64,000 nucleotides of DNA from Bordetella genomosp. 13 (GTDB taxonomy: Bacteria; Pseudomonadota; Gammaproteobacteria; Burkholderiales; Burkholderiaceae_B): contig NZ_VEHL01000003.1 in the NCBI RefSeq assembly GCF_007679965.1, positions 518,425 through 582,424 of the forward strand, written 5' to 3'. The notes beneath the pieces were generated by a model. The model saw only the letters and a program-made list of their open reading frames with translations. It was not told the DNA's origin and ran no database searches. This document shows positions 48,294 through 56,947 of this stretch, piece after piece; position 1 is the first letter of the stretch; every line of letters starts with the position of its first letter. The position numbers and the translations under genes are program-made.

Positions 48294-49003
48294 GACGGGG
48301 TGGCCTCGGCGTGGGCAGCGTATTTCATGTACGAACCGGCTTCCTTGCCGCAATTGAAGAGCAGGTCCAGGATGGTGACGCCATGAGTGAACTCGCCCCA
48401 TGGCTGGGGATACTCGGGATAGCCGCTGTAATCGAACCAGGTCAACGTGATCGCATGCTGGCGGAACAGCGATTCGTCGAGGTACTCACGGGCGGCGGGG
48501 CCCGAGACGTATTCGCGCGCGCCCGCCTGCTGGCAGAGGTTTATCAGGCGCTCGGTCTTGCCTTCCCCCAGCACATAATCCGTGGATGCGGTGATGCGGG
48601 TGGCGATGCCCAGGTAGTCGCAGACGGCCTGCAGCAGCTCGCGGTTGAGCGCGGACAGGTTCGTATGGGTCTTGGCCAGGTACAAGGGCTCCAGCCAGTC
48701 GGCGATCTCCTGGTAGTGGGGACAGCGGCGGTAGTTCTGCGCCAGCGTCTTCCAGTGCGTGGCTGCCCAGTGCGTGCCCTTGATCTCGGCGTCCAGGATG
48801 CGCTGGGGAAAGCGCCCGGTGATCTGCACCGGGATGGTCAGCCACTGCACGCCCTGGGGCGTCTTTATCTGGTTGCGATTGCGCCAGTCGCTGCGCGTGT
48901 ACTGCATCTCGTCATAGATGATGAACTCATCCACGGCGGCGATGATGTCGAAATATCCTTTCCACGGGATGTAGTTCGACTGGAGAATGGCCACTTTTTT
49001 CAT
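48290..49003 (-). CDS. WbqC-like family protein
   Basis: 237 residues. It opens [21 protein letters not shown], the family hallmark, with [20 protein letters not shown] and [10 protein letters not shown]. The family occurs in O-antigen and glycan gene clusters; activity is unproven, and acyl or amino modification of nucleotide sugars has been suggested by context. Here it is directly upstream of and translationally coupled to the WecE-like gene, and 61 bases after the giant glycosyltransferase. No dedicated N-acetyltransferase (WecD type) is present in the operon, so this protein is a candidate to modify the 4-amino group. Confidence 0.82.
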   Translation of the reverse strand: MKKVAILQSNYIPWKGYFDIIAAVDEFIIYDEMQYTRSDWRNRNQIKTPQGVQWLTIPVQITGRFPQRILDAEIKGTHWAATHWKTLAQNYRRCPHYQEIADWLEPLYLAKTHTNLSALNRELLQAVCDYLGIATRITASTDYVLGEGKTERLINLCQQAGAREYVSGPAAREYLDESLFRQHAITLTWFDYSGYPEYPQPWGEFTHGVTILDLLFNCGKEAGSYMKYAAHAEATPS

Positions 49004-49064
49004 GTCGGATTACGGCCGTATGCGCGTGAGGGTCGGGCCCCCGCCCGCGGGCGGGGCAGTTGGG

Positions 49065-52000
49065 TCAGAACTCGGCCGCCAGACGGAACTGCGCGCGCAG
49101 CATGGCACCCAGCGTTTCGGGGTCGTAGTAGCTCAGGATCTTCTGCTGTTGCTGTTTCAAGCCCTCGGCGGTCAGTCCGGGCACGTCCGCGAGGCTGCGG
49201 GCCTGGCAGAAAGCGGCGTAATCAATCGGTTCAATGCCCATGTTCTCGGTCAGGAAGCCCCAATTCGGATTGGTCAGCCGGGCATTGTTCACGTCGATTT
49301 CCTTGCGCAATACCGACTTGGTGCCGAAGTACATTGCCGCGATCAGATTGCCGTAGGCCTGCGAACGATGATGGGCCGTGACGAACAGCTCCGCGTCGGC
49401 GACGCGGGCGTGGTAATCCTGCGGCGCCATGTAAGTGGTCAGCAGTTCGATCTGCGGCGCCAGCCCGGAAGTCTTGATGTACGACTCGAGTTGCTGCGCG
49501 TATTGGTCGGGATAGTTGTACGAAACCGGGATCACGATCCGGTAGTCGTCGATGTCGCGCTTCTTTGCCAGGTTCGTCAGGATTTCGATATGGCAGTTAC
49601 CGGGATCGCCGCTGTTGCCGACGAAGATCGTCTTCGACTTGCAGGCCGGAATGGCGACTTCCGTGAAATCGGTGTCGGTGGGATACGCGAAACGGATCCT
49701 CGGCTTCGTGCCGTAGGTATCGCAGAACAGCTTGTAATCCCCATCGACGTCCGACGCGATGGCATGGATGTGCTGGGCCACGTCGTGGAACGGCGCGCCC
49801 ATGCGGATCGGCAGATAGAGGTCGCCGCCCCACAGGAACCACGTCACCTTCTTGTGCGGGCCAACCTGCTTGATCAGCTGCTTCTGCCAGTCGAAGAACA
49901 GGCCGTGGATGAAGATGCCGGCGACGTCGGGCGCCATCAGGTTGCGCAGCACCGCGTCCATGTCCTTGCGCTGGTCGAAGAACGACGCGTTCGGGCAGCG
50001 GCTGAGGTCGTTGTCGTAATCCGCGACCGAACGGTTCTGTTCGATCAGGATCTGGTGCGTGAACTCGTCGCCCAGCGCGCCGCTCTCGAGCATCGCTACG
50101 AACTTCTGCGTGTGCACGTTGTTGTAGCCGAGGTGCACGAAACGCTTGCGGCCGGCCTGAGACAGGATCGGCGCAACCTCCTGCCCGGCGGGGCTGGGTT
50201 CCCCCTTGATCTTGCGGATCTTCTGCGCCAGGTCCAGGCTGCCGTAGGCCTCCTGCAGGATGGTCGCCATCTTTTCGCGTTGCAGCGCCGTCAGGGTGTG
50301 CAGCGAATTGATGTCGCGTACGTACACGGCGTCGGCCGTCGTCAGCTGGTTCAGGCCCTGGTGGATCTGGCCCTTGTGCACATACGGCGCATAAAGGCGG
50401 CGGCGTTCTTCCAGCAGCGTGTGCAGCATGAAGCCGCGCGCGCGCATCCACTGGTCGATCTCGGCGAACAGCGGCTGGTTCTCGTACAGCTGGATGAAGT
50501 TGACCTCGGTCTGGATGACCAGGGTATTCGCAAGCTTGGCTTCGCCGTGCTTGAACACCGTCAGTTCGCCGCCCTGGATGTCGATCTTGAGCCAGTCGAT
50601 GCTCTCGATCTCCTGGACGTCGTCCAGCCGGACCGTGGGCATGCGTTCTTCGCGCAGGATCTCGCCCCACACCGGATAGCCCTGGAAGTGATCCAGCACC
50701 TTGAAGTTCGGGCGCAAGGTGGACGTCATCCCCGGCGCGCGGCACAGGTACAGCGTGACTTCGCTTCCCGAACCGACCGCGTACGGCAGGTAGGACTCGT
50801 GCTTGCCTTTCTGCCGATTCAGTTGCTGCAGCGCTTCGCGCTGCGGCTCGAAGCCCACCAGATGGACTTTGCCTTCCTTCAGCAGTTTCTTGTAGGGCGG
50901 GTCGCCGTCGATGGGGTTGGCGCCGATGTCGACGACGTGGATGTATTTGGATGTCGAGGCCGGCGCGATGGCGCGGCCGCTGGCCACGTAGGGCGCCGCG
51001 CTGGCGATGCCGGCATGCCCCTGCGCGGAAGCGGGCGCGGCGGGTGCGGCCACGGCCTGCCGTTGCGGGGCGGGCGCCTGGGTCGGTTGAGGCTGGTTCA
51101 GCCATCCGCCCGCCTTCAGGTAGCGCTGGGAGACGTCCTCGTCATTGAGCGCCAGGATGCTGAAGGCCAGATCCTGCAGGCCGTAGGCCGAGTGCAGCAG
51201 GAACGCCAGTTTCAGGCGCTGGTTGTCGTCCAGCGTCTTCAGGCGCGCGTCGTCGGGGATGAAGATCGCGTCCGCGGTCACCAGCTCGGCGCCGGTGCTG
51301 TCCGACCGCTCGGCCATCTCCGCTTCGGGGAAATAGTGTTCGTACCTGGCATCGTCAAGGCGCAGCAGGCGCAGGCCCGATCCGGCCAGAAGCCTACCCA
51401 GCTCGCCCAGGTCGGTCTGGTCGTGGTACAGGTCGACAAACAGCGTGCGGATCTGGACCAGCAGCACGGTGGTCAACAGGCGTTGCGCGCCTTCCAGCAC
51501 CTTGCGGTTGTCGTTCGCGCCGTCCAGCACCAGCCATTCGATGCGCTGCAGGCCTTCGATGCCATCCAGCCGTTGGGTGGAGATGGGCAGCTTGGCCAGC
51601 ACGCTGGTCGGCTGGCGGAACTTGGGCAGTTGCCGTTCGGCGGGCAGGGGTTCGAGCGTGCCGGTATATGCGGGATCCAGGCAGGCATACAGGGTGGCGG
51701 GCGTGCCGTCGCCCAGTGCGACGTTCGAATGGTAATGATCCAGGTGGCGGGACGCCTTGAGCTGTTCCGCCGTGCGGATGTTGCCCGCGGGGTCGATGGC
51801 GATCGTCGACAGGGTTTGCAACTGGCGCAGGCTCTGGAATCTCTGGTTCAGCGTCAGCGCGCCGCCGTGATCCAGCGTGACGATCTTACCCTTGAACGAG
51901 AAGCTGAACGAGTCGTCGCGCACTTCGGGATGCTGCACGCTCGTCGGCGCGTCGTCATCCTCGAACCAAGGCTGGCCGTCCGCGGTGAACGCCAGCGCGG

Positions 52001-53867
52001 CTTGCGGCTTGTCCTCGCAATACCGCTGCCAGACCGCGCGCAGGGCGTCGGCCAGGTGACGGCCGAATTTCGGGGCATTGCAGACCGGCGAGTCCAGCAG
52101 GATCTGGCGCAGGTGCGACCGGATGACGGACAGCGTGTCGAGGTTGGAGGCCAACTCCTGCGCGCGGGCCACGTATTGCGCCCAGTCTTCCGTGACCAGC
52201 TCGGGCATGCCGACGTTGGCCAGGTGCGTCGCGGAATGCCGGCCGGCGAAGGTCGGGCCGGGCAGCGTGATCACTGGCACGCCCATCAGCAGGGCTTCGC
52301 ACGTGGTCAGGCCGCCCGAGTACGGCCAGGGATCCAGCGCGATGTCGACCTCGTTGTAGCACTCGAACAGCTGGTAGTGCCCGCAGCGGCCCTCGAGCCG
52401 GATGCGTTCGGCGGCGATGCCGTGGCTGGCCATCAGGTCCAGGATGTATTTCTGCCGCGCCGGAACGCCGAGCGAGCCGCTGCGCAGGTACAGCCGGGAA
52501 TCGGGCACGGCCTGCATCAGCGCCGCCCATTGCGCCAGCAGCACGTCGTTGAGCTTGGTCGGGTTGTTGAAGCAGCCGAAGGTGACGTAGCCGTTCTTCA
52601 ATGCCGGCAGGGGGCCGACGTCGGGTATGCGCGCGGGCGGGAGGTAGCAGATGTAGTCATCCGGCATGCGGATGAGCTTTTCCGTATACATCGCATCGCT
52701 GCCGGGCGGCGATTCGACGCTGTCGGTGATCAGGTAGTCGAACGCCTTGGCACCCGTGGTGTTGATCAGCCCGCCGACCCATTTGATGATGATGGGCGCG
52801 GGCTCCAGGGCGATGGTGGGCATCCGCGTGCCGGCGTTGTGGCCCGACAGGTCGATCAGGATGTCGATGCCGTCTTCCAGCAGCTGGTTCGCGAACTCCA
52901 TGTCGTTCAGGCGCGAGATCGGCAGCCATTTCTGCGCCAGCGTGATCATGCGCTGCGTCAGGCTGTCGACGATGGGACTGCTGGTGTAGGCATAGATCTC
53001 GATGCCGTACTTGCGCAGTTCCTCGAGCGCCGTCAGCGTCATGGCGCCCACGGGGTGCTGGCGGAAACCGTCCGAGAACATGCCCACGCGGATGATGCGC
53101 TGCGGGGAGCGGTCGCCTGGGCGCGGGCGTTGGATCGGTTCCTTGCGGGTGAACAGCGCGCCCCATTCCTTGCACACCTCGAGTATGTCGTCCGCACTCT
53201 TGTTCGGCATGTAGTGCAGCAGCGTCAACAGGTTCGACAGCGCCGCGGGACGGTGCGCGGGAGACAGCATCGCCGAGCGGCGGTAGCAGCGCTCCGCTTC
53301 CTCGAACTGGCTGAGGTCGCGCTGGATGTTGCCCAGGTCGATGAGGTAGACGGACGCGTTGCGCGGATCCAGGCGGATCAGCGTTTCGCACGCCGCGATG
53401 GCTTCCTCGAATCGCGTCAGCTTGGTCAGGACGCGAGACCGCAGCGACAGGGCCGCCGTCTGCTTGGGCTGCTGCGCCAGCACGTCATCCAGATGCGCCA
53501 GGGCCAGTTCGTTGTTCTCCTGGCTGGCTTCCACGCTGGCCAGGCCGAACTGGGCTTCGATGAAGCCCGGACGCATCGACATCGCGTGCTGGAACAGCCG
53601 GCGCGCGTCGTTCGAGCGGTCCGCCTTGAGCTCGATCTGGGCCAGCAGCAGGCAGGCGTCCGCGTCGTCTTCGGCCAACGATCCCGCTTTCCTGACGGCG
53701 GAGCGCGCGGCTTCCAGCTCGCCGGCGTCCAGCAGGTGCTTGCCCAGCGCCTTCCACGCTTCGGCATCTTCCGGCGACCGCAGGGTGCGGGCCTCCAGCT
53801 GTTGCAGGGTGGGCAGGGCCGCGGCGGCGGATTTGGCTTGAGAGCGGGGGAGCGGCGGTTTTGCCAT
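49065..53867 (-). CDS. Giant multidomain flagellin glycosyltransferase: TPR-GT41-(FkbM)x2-GT56
   Basis: 1600 residues from ATG 53867 (a TTG three codons earlier is the only longer start). Residues 15-220: TPR helices. 255-620: O-GlcNAc-transferase/SPINDLY-like GT41, with DLSGHNAGTR, FGCFNNPTKLND and ALDPWPYSGGLTTCEALLMG. 650-905: FkbM-like segment without SAM motifs. 910-970: Gln/Pro/Ala linker. 972-1222: intact FkbM methyltransferase (VVDIGANP, LVGFEPQ, DWLKIDIQGGE). 1240-1597: WecF/Fuc4NAc-transferase-like GT56 domain (VTWFLWGGDLY, DYRIVIPVSYNYP, THHRSQAYGN-like AHHRSQAYGN). No signal peptide or membrane helix. It starts an operon directly after fliC; the TPR-GT41 half probably glycosylates flagellin Ser/Thr, FkbM methylates, and GT56 adds a second sugar. 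Related fused transferases beside fliC are known in Burkholderia. Confidence 0.85.
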   Translation of the reverse strand: MAKPPLPRSQAKSAAAALPTLQQLEARTLRSPEDAEAWKALGKHLLDAGELEAARSAVRKAGSLAEDDADACLLLAQIELKADRSNDARRLFQHAMSMRPGFIEAQFGLASVEASQENNELALAHLDDVLAQQPKQTAALSLRSRVLTKLTRFEEAIAACETLIRLDPRNASVYLIDLGNIQRDLSQFEEAERCYRRSAMLSPAHRPAALSNLLTLLHYMPNKSADDILEVCKEWGALFTRKEPIQRPRPGDRSPQRIIRVGMFSDGFRQHPVGAMTLTALEELRKYGIEIYAYTSSPIVDSLTQRMITLAQKWLPISRLNDMEFANQLLEDGIDILIDLSGHNAGTRMPTIALEPAPIIIKWVGGLINTTGAKAFDYLITDSVESPPGSDAMYTEKLIRMPDDYICYLPPARIPDVGPLPALKNGYVTFGCFNNPTKLNDVLLAQWAALMQAVPDSRLYLRSGSLGVPARQKYILDLMASHGIAAERIRLEGRCGHYQLFECYNEVDIALDPWPYSGGLTTCEALLMGVPVITLPGPTFAGRHSATHLANVGMPELVTEDWAQYVARAQELASNLDTLSVIRSHLRQILLDSPVCNAPKFGRHLADALRAVWQRYCEDKPQAALAFTADGQPWFEDDDAPTSVQHPEVRDDSFSFSFKGKIVTLDHGGALTLNQRFQSLRQLQTLSTIAIDPAGNIRTAEQLKASRHLDHYHSNVALGDGTPATLYACLDPAYTGTLEPLPAERQLPKFRQPTSVLAKLPISTQRLDGIEGLQRIEWLVLDGANDNRKVLEGAQRLLTTVLLVQIRTLFVDLYHDQTDLGELGRLLAGSGLRLLRLDDARYEHYFPEAEMAERSDSTGAELVTADAIFIPDDARLKTLDDNQRLKLAFLLHSAYGLQDLAFSILALNDEDVSQRYLKAGGWLNQPQPTQAPAPQRQAVAAPAAPASAQGHAGIASAAPYVASGRAIAPASTSKYIHVVDIGANPIDGDPPYKKLLKEGKVHLVGFEPQREALQQLNRQKGKHESYLPYAVGSGSEVTLYLCRAPGMTSTLRPNFKVLDHFQGYPVWGEILREERMPTVRLDDVQEIESIDWLKIDIQGGELTVFKHGEAKLANTLVIQTEVNFIQLYENQPLFAEIDQWMRARGFMLHTLLEERRRLYAPYVHKGQIHQGLNQLTTADAVYVRDINSLHTLTALQREKMATILQEAYGSLDLAQKIRKIKGEPSPAGQEVAPILSQAGRKRFVHLGYNNVHTQKFVAMLESGALGDEFTHQILIEQNRSVADYDNDLSRCPNASFFDQRKDMDAVLRNLMAPDVAGIFIHGLFFDWQKQLIKQVGPHKKVTWFLWGGDLYLPIRMGAPFHDVAQHIHAIASDVDGDYKLFCDTYGTKPRIRFAYPTDTDFTEVAIPACKSKTIFVGNSGDPGNCHIEILTNLAKKRDIDDYRIVIPVSYNYPDQYAQQLESYIKTSGLAPQIELLTTYMAPQDYHARVADAELFVTAHHRSQAYGNLIAAMYFGTKSVLRKEIDVNNARLTNPNWGFLTENMGIEPIDYAAFCQARSLADVPGLTAEGLKQQQQKILSYYDPETLGAMLRAQFRLAAEF

Positions 53868-53936
53868 GGGTTGCAACCGTGACCGTGAAGACGCGAATAG
53901 ATACAGGTTGCCTAGTGTACGGAGCCGGCGTGGTGC

Positions 53937-53965
53937 GTAATCTCCGAGTAAGACGCCAAAGTCAA
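53937..53965 (-). promoter_or_regulatory. Possible sigma-70 promoter of the glycosylation operon
   Basis: On the minus strand TTGACT (53965-53960), a 17-base spacer and GATTAC (53942-53937). The -35 is good, the -10 weak. It lies between the fliC terminator and the giant transferase gene. Confidence 0.35.
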
Positions 53966-53993
53966 CCTATTTCCGAGCGCTTCTGCGCGAGCC

Positions 53994-54024
53994 AAAGAAA
54001 AAGCCCCTGCCGGGGCAGGGGCTT
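53994..54024 (-). terminator. Rho-independent terminator of fliC
   Basis: On the minus strand, AAGCCCCTGC with GCAGGGGCTT around a 4-base loop (54001-54024), then TTTTTCTTT. It lies 47 bases after the fliC stop and separates flagellin from the glycosylation operon. Confidence 0.88.
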
Positions 54025-54071
54025 GACTGCTGCCCGGTCCATCAAGGCTCCGGGCTGGCGATCGCGAATGC

Positions 54072-55181
54072 TTAGCGCAGCAGCGACAGCACGGTCTGGG
54101 GAACCTGGTTGGCCTGGGCCAGGACCGAGGTGCCAGCCTGTTGCAGGATCTGGTTCTTGGTCATGTTCGACACTTCGGTCGCGTAGTCCGAATCTTCGAT
54201 ACGCGAACGGGCGGCCGACAGGTTGGTCACCGTGTTGTTCAGGTTGGCGATGGTCGATTCGAAGCGGTTCTGGATCGCGCCCAGGTCGCTACGCAGGCTG
54301 TCGACTTGAGCCAGGGCGGCGTCGATGGCGGCCAGCGGATTGGTGGTGGCGGCAGCGGTGCCCAGAGCCTTGCTGTCGACGGTGACCGTGGCGACGGCGG
54401 TGGCGCCGTTCATGCTGGTGGTCACGGTGGCAGCGAAGTAAGCGGTCTTGCCGGCGGCGTCCTTGCCTTCGACGTACCACTTGCCATCGGCCGACTGTTG
54501 CAGGTCGGCCGACGTGACGGCAGCGGTGCCGCCAGCTTGCGTGTTGCCGGCGAACGTGATGTTGGCGCCTTGAACAGCGATGGTGCCCGACTTGATGTCG
54601 TTGGCGCCGGTACCGGCCGCGAAAGCGGTCAGCGCCGTGGCGTCGATGCCCTTCTTGACGTTCAGGTCGGCCAGACCCAGCGTCGTTGCGTCGATCTGCT
54701 TCAGGCTGATGTCGATGGTTTCGCCGTCGTTGGCGCCAACCTGGATCGACATCGTCTGCTCGCTGGCCAGAACCTTGACGCCGTTGAACTGGGTCTGTTC
54801 CGACACGCGGGTGATTTCGTTCAGGCGCTGGGTGATTTCAGCCTGGATCGATTCCAGGTCCGAACCCGAGTTCGTGCCGTTGGAGGCTTGAACGGTCAGT
54901 TCGCGGATGCGCTGCAGGTTGTTGTTGATTTCGTTCAGCGCGCCTTCCGTCGTCTGCGACAGCGAGATGCCGTCGTTGGCGTTACGGGCGGCCTGGGTCA
55001 GACCCTTGACGTTGGCGGTGAAGCGGTTGGCGATGGCTTGACCAGCGGCGTCGTCCTTGGCGCTGTTGATGCGCAGGCCCGACGACAGGCGTTCGATAGC
55101 CGAGCCCAGGGCGGACTGCGACTTGTTCAGGTTGTTCTGAGCAACCAGCGACAGGTAGTTGGTGTTGATGACAGCAGCCAT
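54072..55181 (-). CDS. fliC: Flagellin
   Basis: 369 residues from ATG 55181 (GGAG 7 bases upstream); an upstream in-frame extension is not flagellin. The filament subunit is secreted by the flagellar export apparatus and has no cleaved signal. The D0/D1 N-terminus (AAVINTNYLSLVAQNNLNKSQ, LSSGLRINSAKDDAAGQAIA) and C-terminus (FESTIANLNNTVTNLSAARS, ILQQAGTSVLAQANQVPQTV) are conserved, while residues about 175-280 form a short variable, Thr/Ser/Ala-rich surface region. That region has many candidate O-glycosylation sites for the transferase encoded next door. A sigma-28 promoter and strong terminator frame a monocistronic unit. Confidence 0.97.
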   Translation of the reverse strand: MAAVINTNYLSLVAQNNLNKSQSALGSAIERLSSGLRINSAKDDAAGQAIANRFTANVKGLTQAARNANDGISLSQTTEGALNEINNNLQRIRELTVQASNGTNSGSDLESIQAEITQRLNEITRVSEQTQFNGVKVLASEQTMSIQVGANDGETIDISLKQIDATTLGLADLNVKKGIDATALTAFAAGTGANDIKSGTIAVQGANITFAGNTQAGGTAAVTSADLQQSADGKWYVEGKDAAGKTAYFAATVTTSMNGATAVATVTVDSKALGTAAATTNPLAAIDAALAQVDSLRSDLGAIQNRFESTIANLNNTVTNLSAARSRIEDSDYATEVSNMTKNQILQQAGTSVLAQANQVPQTVLSLLR

Positions 55182-55268
55182 GAATAGCTCCCAAGAGAGA
55201 AAGGCTTCTTCAAACCGGGCAGCTGGGGCCGCCCTGCGAAACGGATCGGTTGATGACCCGCTGCCTGG

Positions 55269-55295
55269 GTTACGGCGTCTTGTTCGCAAGCTTTA
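55269..55295 (-). promoter_or_regulatory. Sigma-28 (FliA) promoter of fliC
   Basis: On the minus strand TAAAGCTT, 11 bases, GCCGTAAC, close to the sigma-28 consensus TAAAGTTT-N11-GCCGATAA. The start would be near 55260, giving a leader of about 80 bases. fliA is the next gene upstream. Confidence 0.82.
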
Positions 55296-55456
55296 GGGCA
55301 TCTGCTCGCGGAATTCGGAATTTTTTGCAGGAAGCTTTGTAACTTCCGCCGGCCGGGGCGGATGCCGCCCGCGGCGGTGCCGTGAGGGCGGGGCGGTCGG
55401 CAATGGGACGGGCGAGGAGGGACGCGCCCGCGGCGGCGCGCCGGGCACGGGCGCTT

Positions 55457-56197
55457 TCAGACCACCTGGGCCAGGTGCACGTCGGACGGCAGGTTCTGCC
55501 AGGCCTGTTCCTTGAGATGCGCGCGAATGCGGGCGGTGGCCTGCGAGCGCAGCTGGCACACGCGCGCTTCGGTGACGTTGAGCACCGCGCCGATCTCTTT
55601 CAGGTTCAGCCCCTGTTCGTAGCACAGGGACATCAGCAGCTTCTCGCGCTCGGGCAGGGCGTCGATCGCCTGGATCAGCGCGCGGCGCAGGTCGCCTGCC
55701 AAGAGGCTGTCCAGCGGCGTGGCCTGGTCGCCCGCGGGGGCGTCGTACCACTGGCCATCGCTTTCGCCCTCGCGGCCGAAATCCTCGTAGTGCAGGATCT
55801 GGATGCCTTGCGCGTCGGCCAGCATTTCCCGGTACTCGTCCAGCGGCACGTCCAGTTCGGCCGCGATCTCGGCCTCGCTGGGTTGGCGCATCAGGATCTG
55901 CTCCTGGCGCTGGATGGCGGTCTCGATGCGGCGGCTCTTGCTTCGTACGCTGCGCGGCAGCCAGTCCTGGCTGCGCAGTTCGTCCAGCATGGCGCCGCGA
56001 ATGCGCGCGGTGGCGTAGGTCTCGAACTGCGCGTCGGGATTCTCCTGGTAGCGGCGCACCGCGTCCAGCAGTCCGATCATCCCGGCCTGGATCAGGTCGT
56101 CGAGCTGGACGCTTGCCGGCAGGCGCGCAAGCAGCTGGAGGGCCAGCTTGCGTACCAACGGAGCGTATTGAACCAGGCTGTCTTCGGGATTGGGCAT
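55457..56197 (-). CDS. fliA: Flagellar sigma factor FliA (sigma-28)
   Basis: 246 residues. Region 2 (LVQYAPLVRKLALQLLARLP, LDDLIQAGMIGLLDAVRRY, FETYATARIRGAMLDELR) binds core polymerase and the -10 element. Region 3 is around RQPSEAEIAAELDVPLDEY, and region 4 (LPEREKLLMSLCYEQGLNLKEIGAVLNVTEARVCQL) is the -35 reader. It switches on late flagellar genes, and the fliC promoter here is a textbook target. It is divergent from flhD across 414 bases. Confidence 0.96.
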   Translation of the reverse strand: MPNPEDSLVQYAPLVRKLALQLLARLPASVQLDDLIQAGMIGLLDAVRRYQENPDAQFETYATARIRGAMLDELRSQDWLPRSVRSKSRRIETAIQRQEQILMRQPSEAEIAAELDVPLDEYREMLADAQGIQILHYEDFGREGESDGQWYDAPAGDQATPLDSLLAGDLRRALIQAIDALPEREKLLMSLCYEQGLNLKEIGAVLNVTEARVCQLRSQATARIRAHLKEQAWQNLPSDVHLAQVV

Positions 56198-56611
56198 TCA
56201 GTGTAAGTCTGCAGGGGGCTCGCACGGCGCGCAGGCAGCGGCGTTGCAAACGAGCGACAGGTCGCGGGCTTTGCACGGCCTACCGCATAGTTGTGCCTTG
56301 CGGTGAGATTGTCGGAGAAACGCGACGATTCATTCCCATAAGAACGCAACTTTTTGAGCACTTGTTTACTGTTTTACCGATGTTGTGGCGTAATGCATGT
56401 AACGCCAATGTTTCGACAATTGACGACCACCTGACAAAAGTCAAAGTTTTGACATGACTGTCATAAAAACTGACGTTTTGCATGGTAAATTGCTTCCAAA
56501 TTGCGATGAAATGACACAATTCGCATAAATTCATACAGGGCCTTGCAGCAAAGAGCGGGGGTGGGGCCCGAGGCCAGCTATTTCCATGGCGGTCTGTCAC
56601 CGGAGAATCAA
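56198..56611. promoter_or_regulatory. fliA-flhD divergent control region
   Basis: About 414 bases, markedly AT-rich from 56290 to 56540 in a GC-rich genome, with no gene. For flhD the best promoter is TTGCGA (56501-56506), 17 bases, CATAAA (56524-56529), giving a start near 56537 and a leader of about 75 bases. The AT-rich upstream part includes several TGACA/TGTCA words around 56430-56475, compatible with binding by a global regulator. In Bordetella the flhDC equivalent (frlAB) is repressed by BvgAS; whether that applies here cannot be read. Confidence 0.5.
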
Positions 56612-56935
56612 GTGAAAACAGCCGATAGTTCATTGCTTGCCGATATTCGCGAAGTCAATTTGTCATACCTGTTGCTGGCCCAGCGCATGCTGCGCGACGA
56701 CCATGCCGCCTCGATGTTCCGCCTGGGCTTCAGCGCCGAGGTCGCCGACATCCTGCTGCGCCTGTCGCCGGCCCAGCTGGTGAAGCTGGCCAGCTCCAGC
56801 TCCGTGCTGTGCCGTTTCCGTTTCGACGACTACAGCCTGCTGTCGGCCCTCACTCAGGACGTCCTGGGCGGCGCGCTGCAGCAAGCGCATGCCACCATCC
56901 TGCTGGCCAAGCAGCCCGTCGAAGAACTGGCCTGA
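56612..56935 (+). CDS. flhD: Flagellar master regulator subunit FlhD
   Basis: 107 residues from GTG 56612, preceded by GGAGA with 6-base spacing; this gives the normal FlhD N-terminus ([27 protein letters not shown]). The core [31 protein letters not shown] and C-terminal [19 protein letters not shown] are conserved. With FlhC it forms the FlhD4C2 activator of class 2 flagellar genes. 12 bases before flhC. Confidence 0.95.
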   Translation: MKTADSSLLADIREVNLSYLLLAQRMLRDDHAASMFRLGFSAEVADILLRLSPAQLVKLASSSSVLCRFRFDDYSLLSALTQDVLGGALQQAHATILLAKQPVEELA

Positions 56936-56947
56936 CGTCCACACGCC

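Noticed and set aside
48987..53882. A plus-strand open frame of more than 1600 codons opposite the giant transferase gene
   Set aside because: It mirrors the minus-strand gene, is His/Arg/Gln-rich with no recognisable domain, and has no ribosome binding site; antisense frames stay open because of third-position GC bias.
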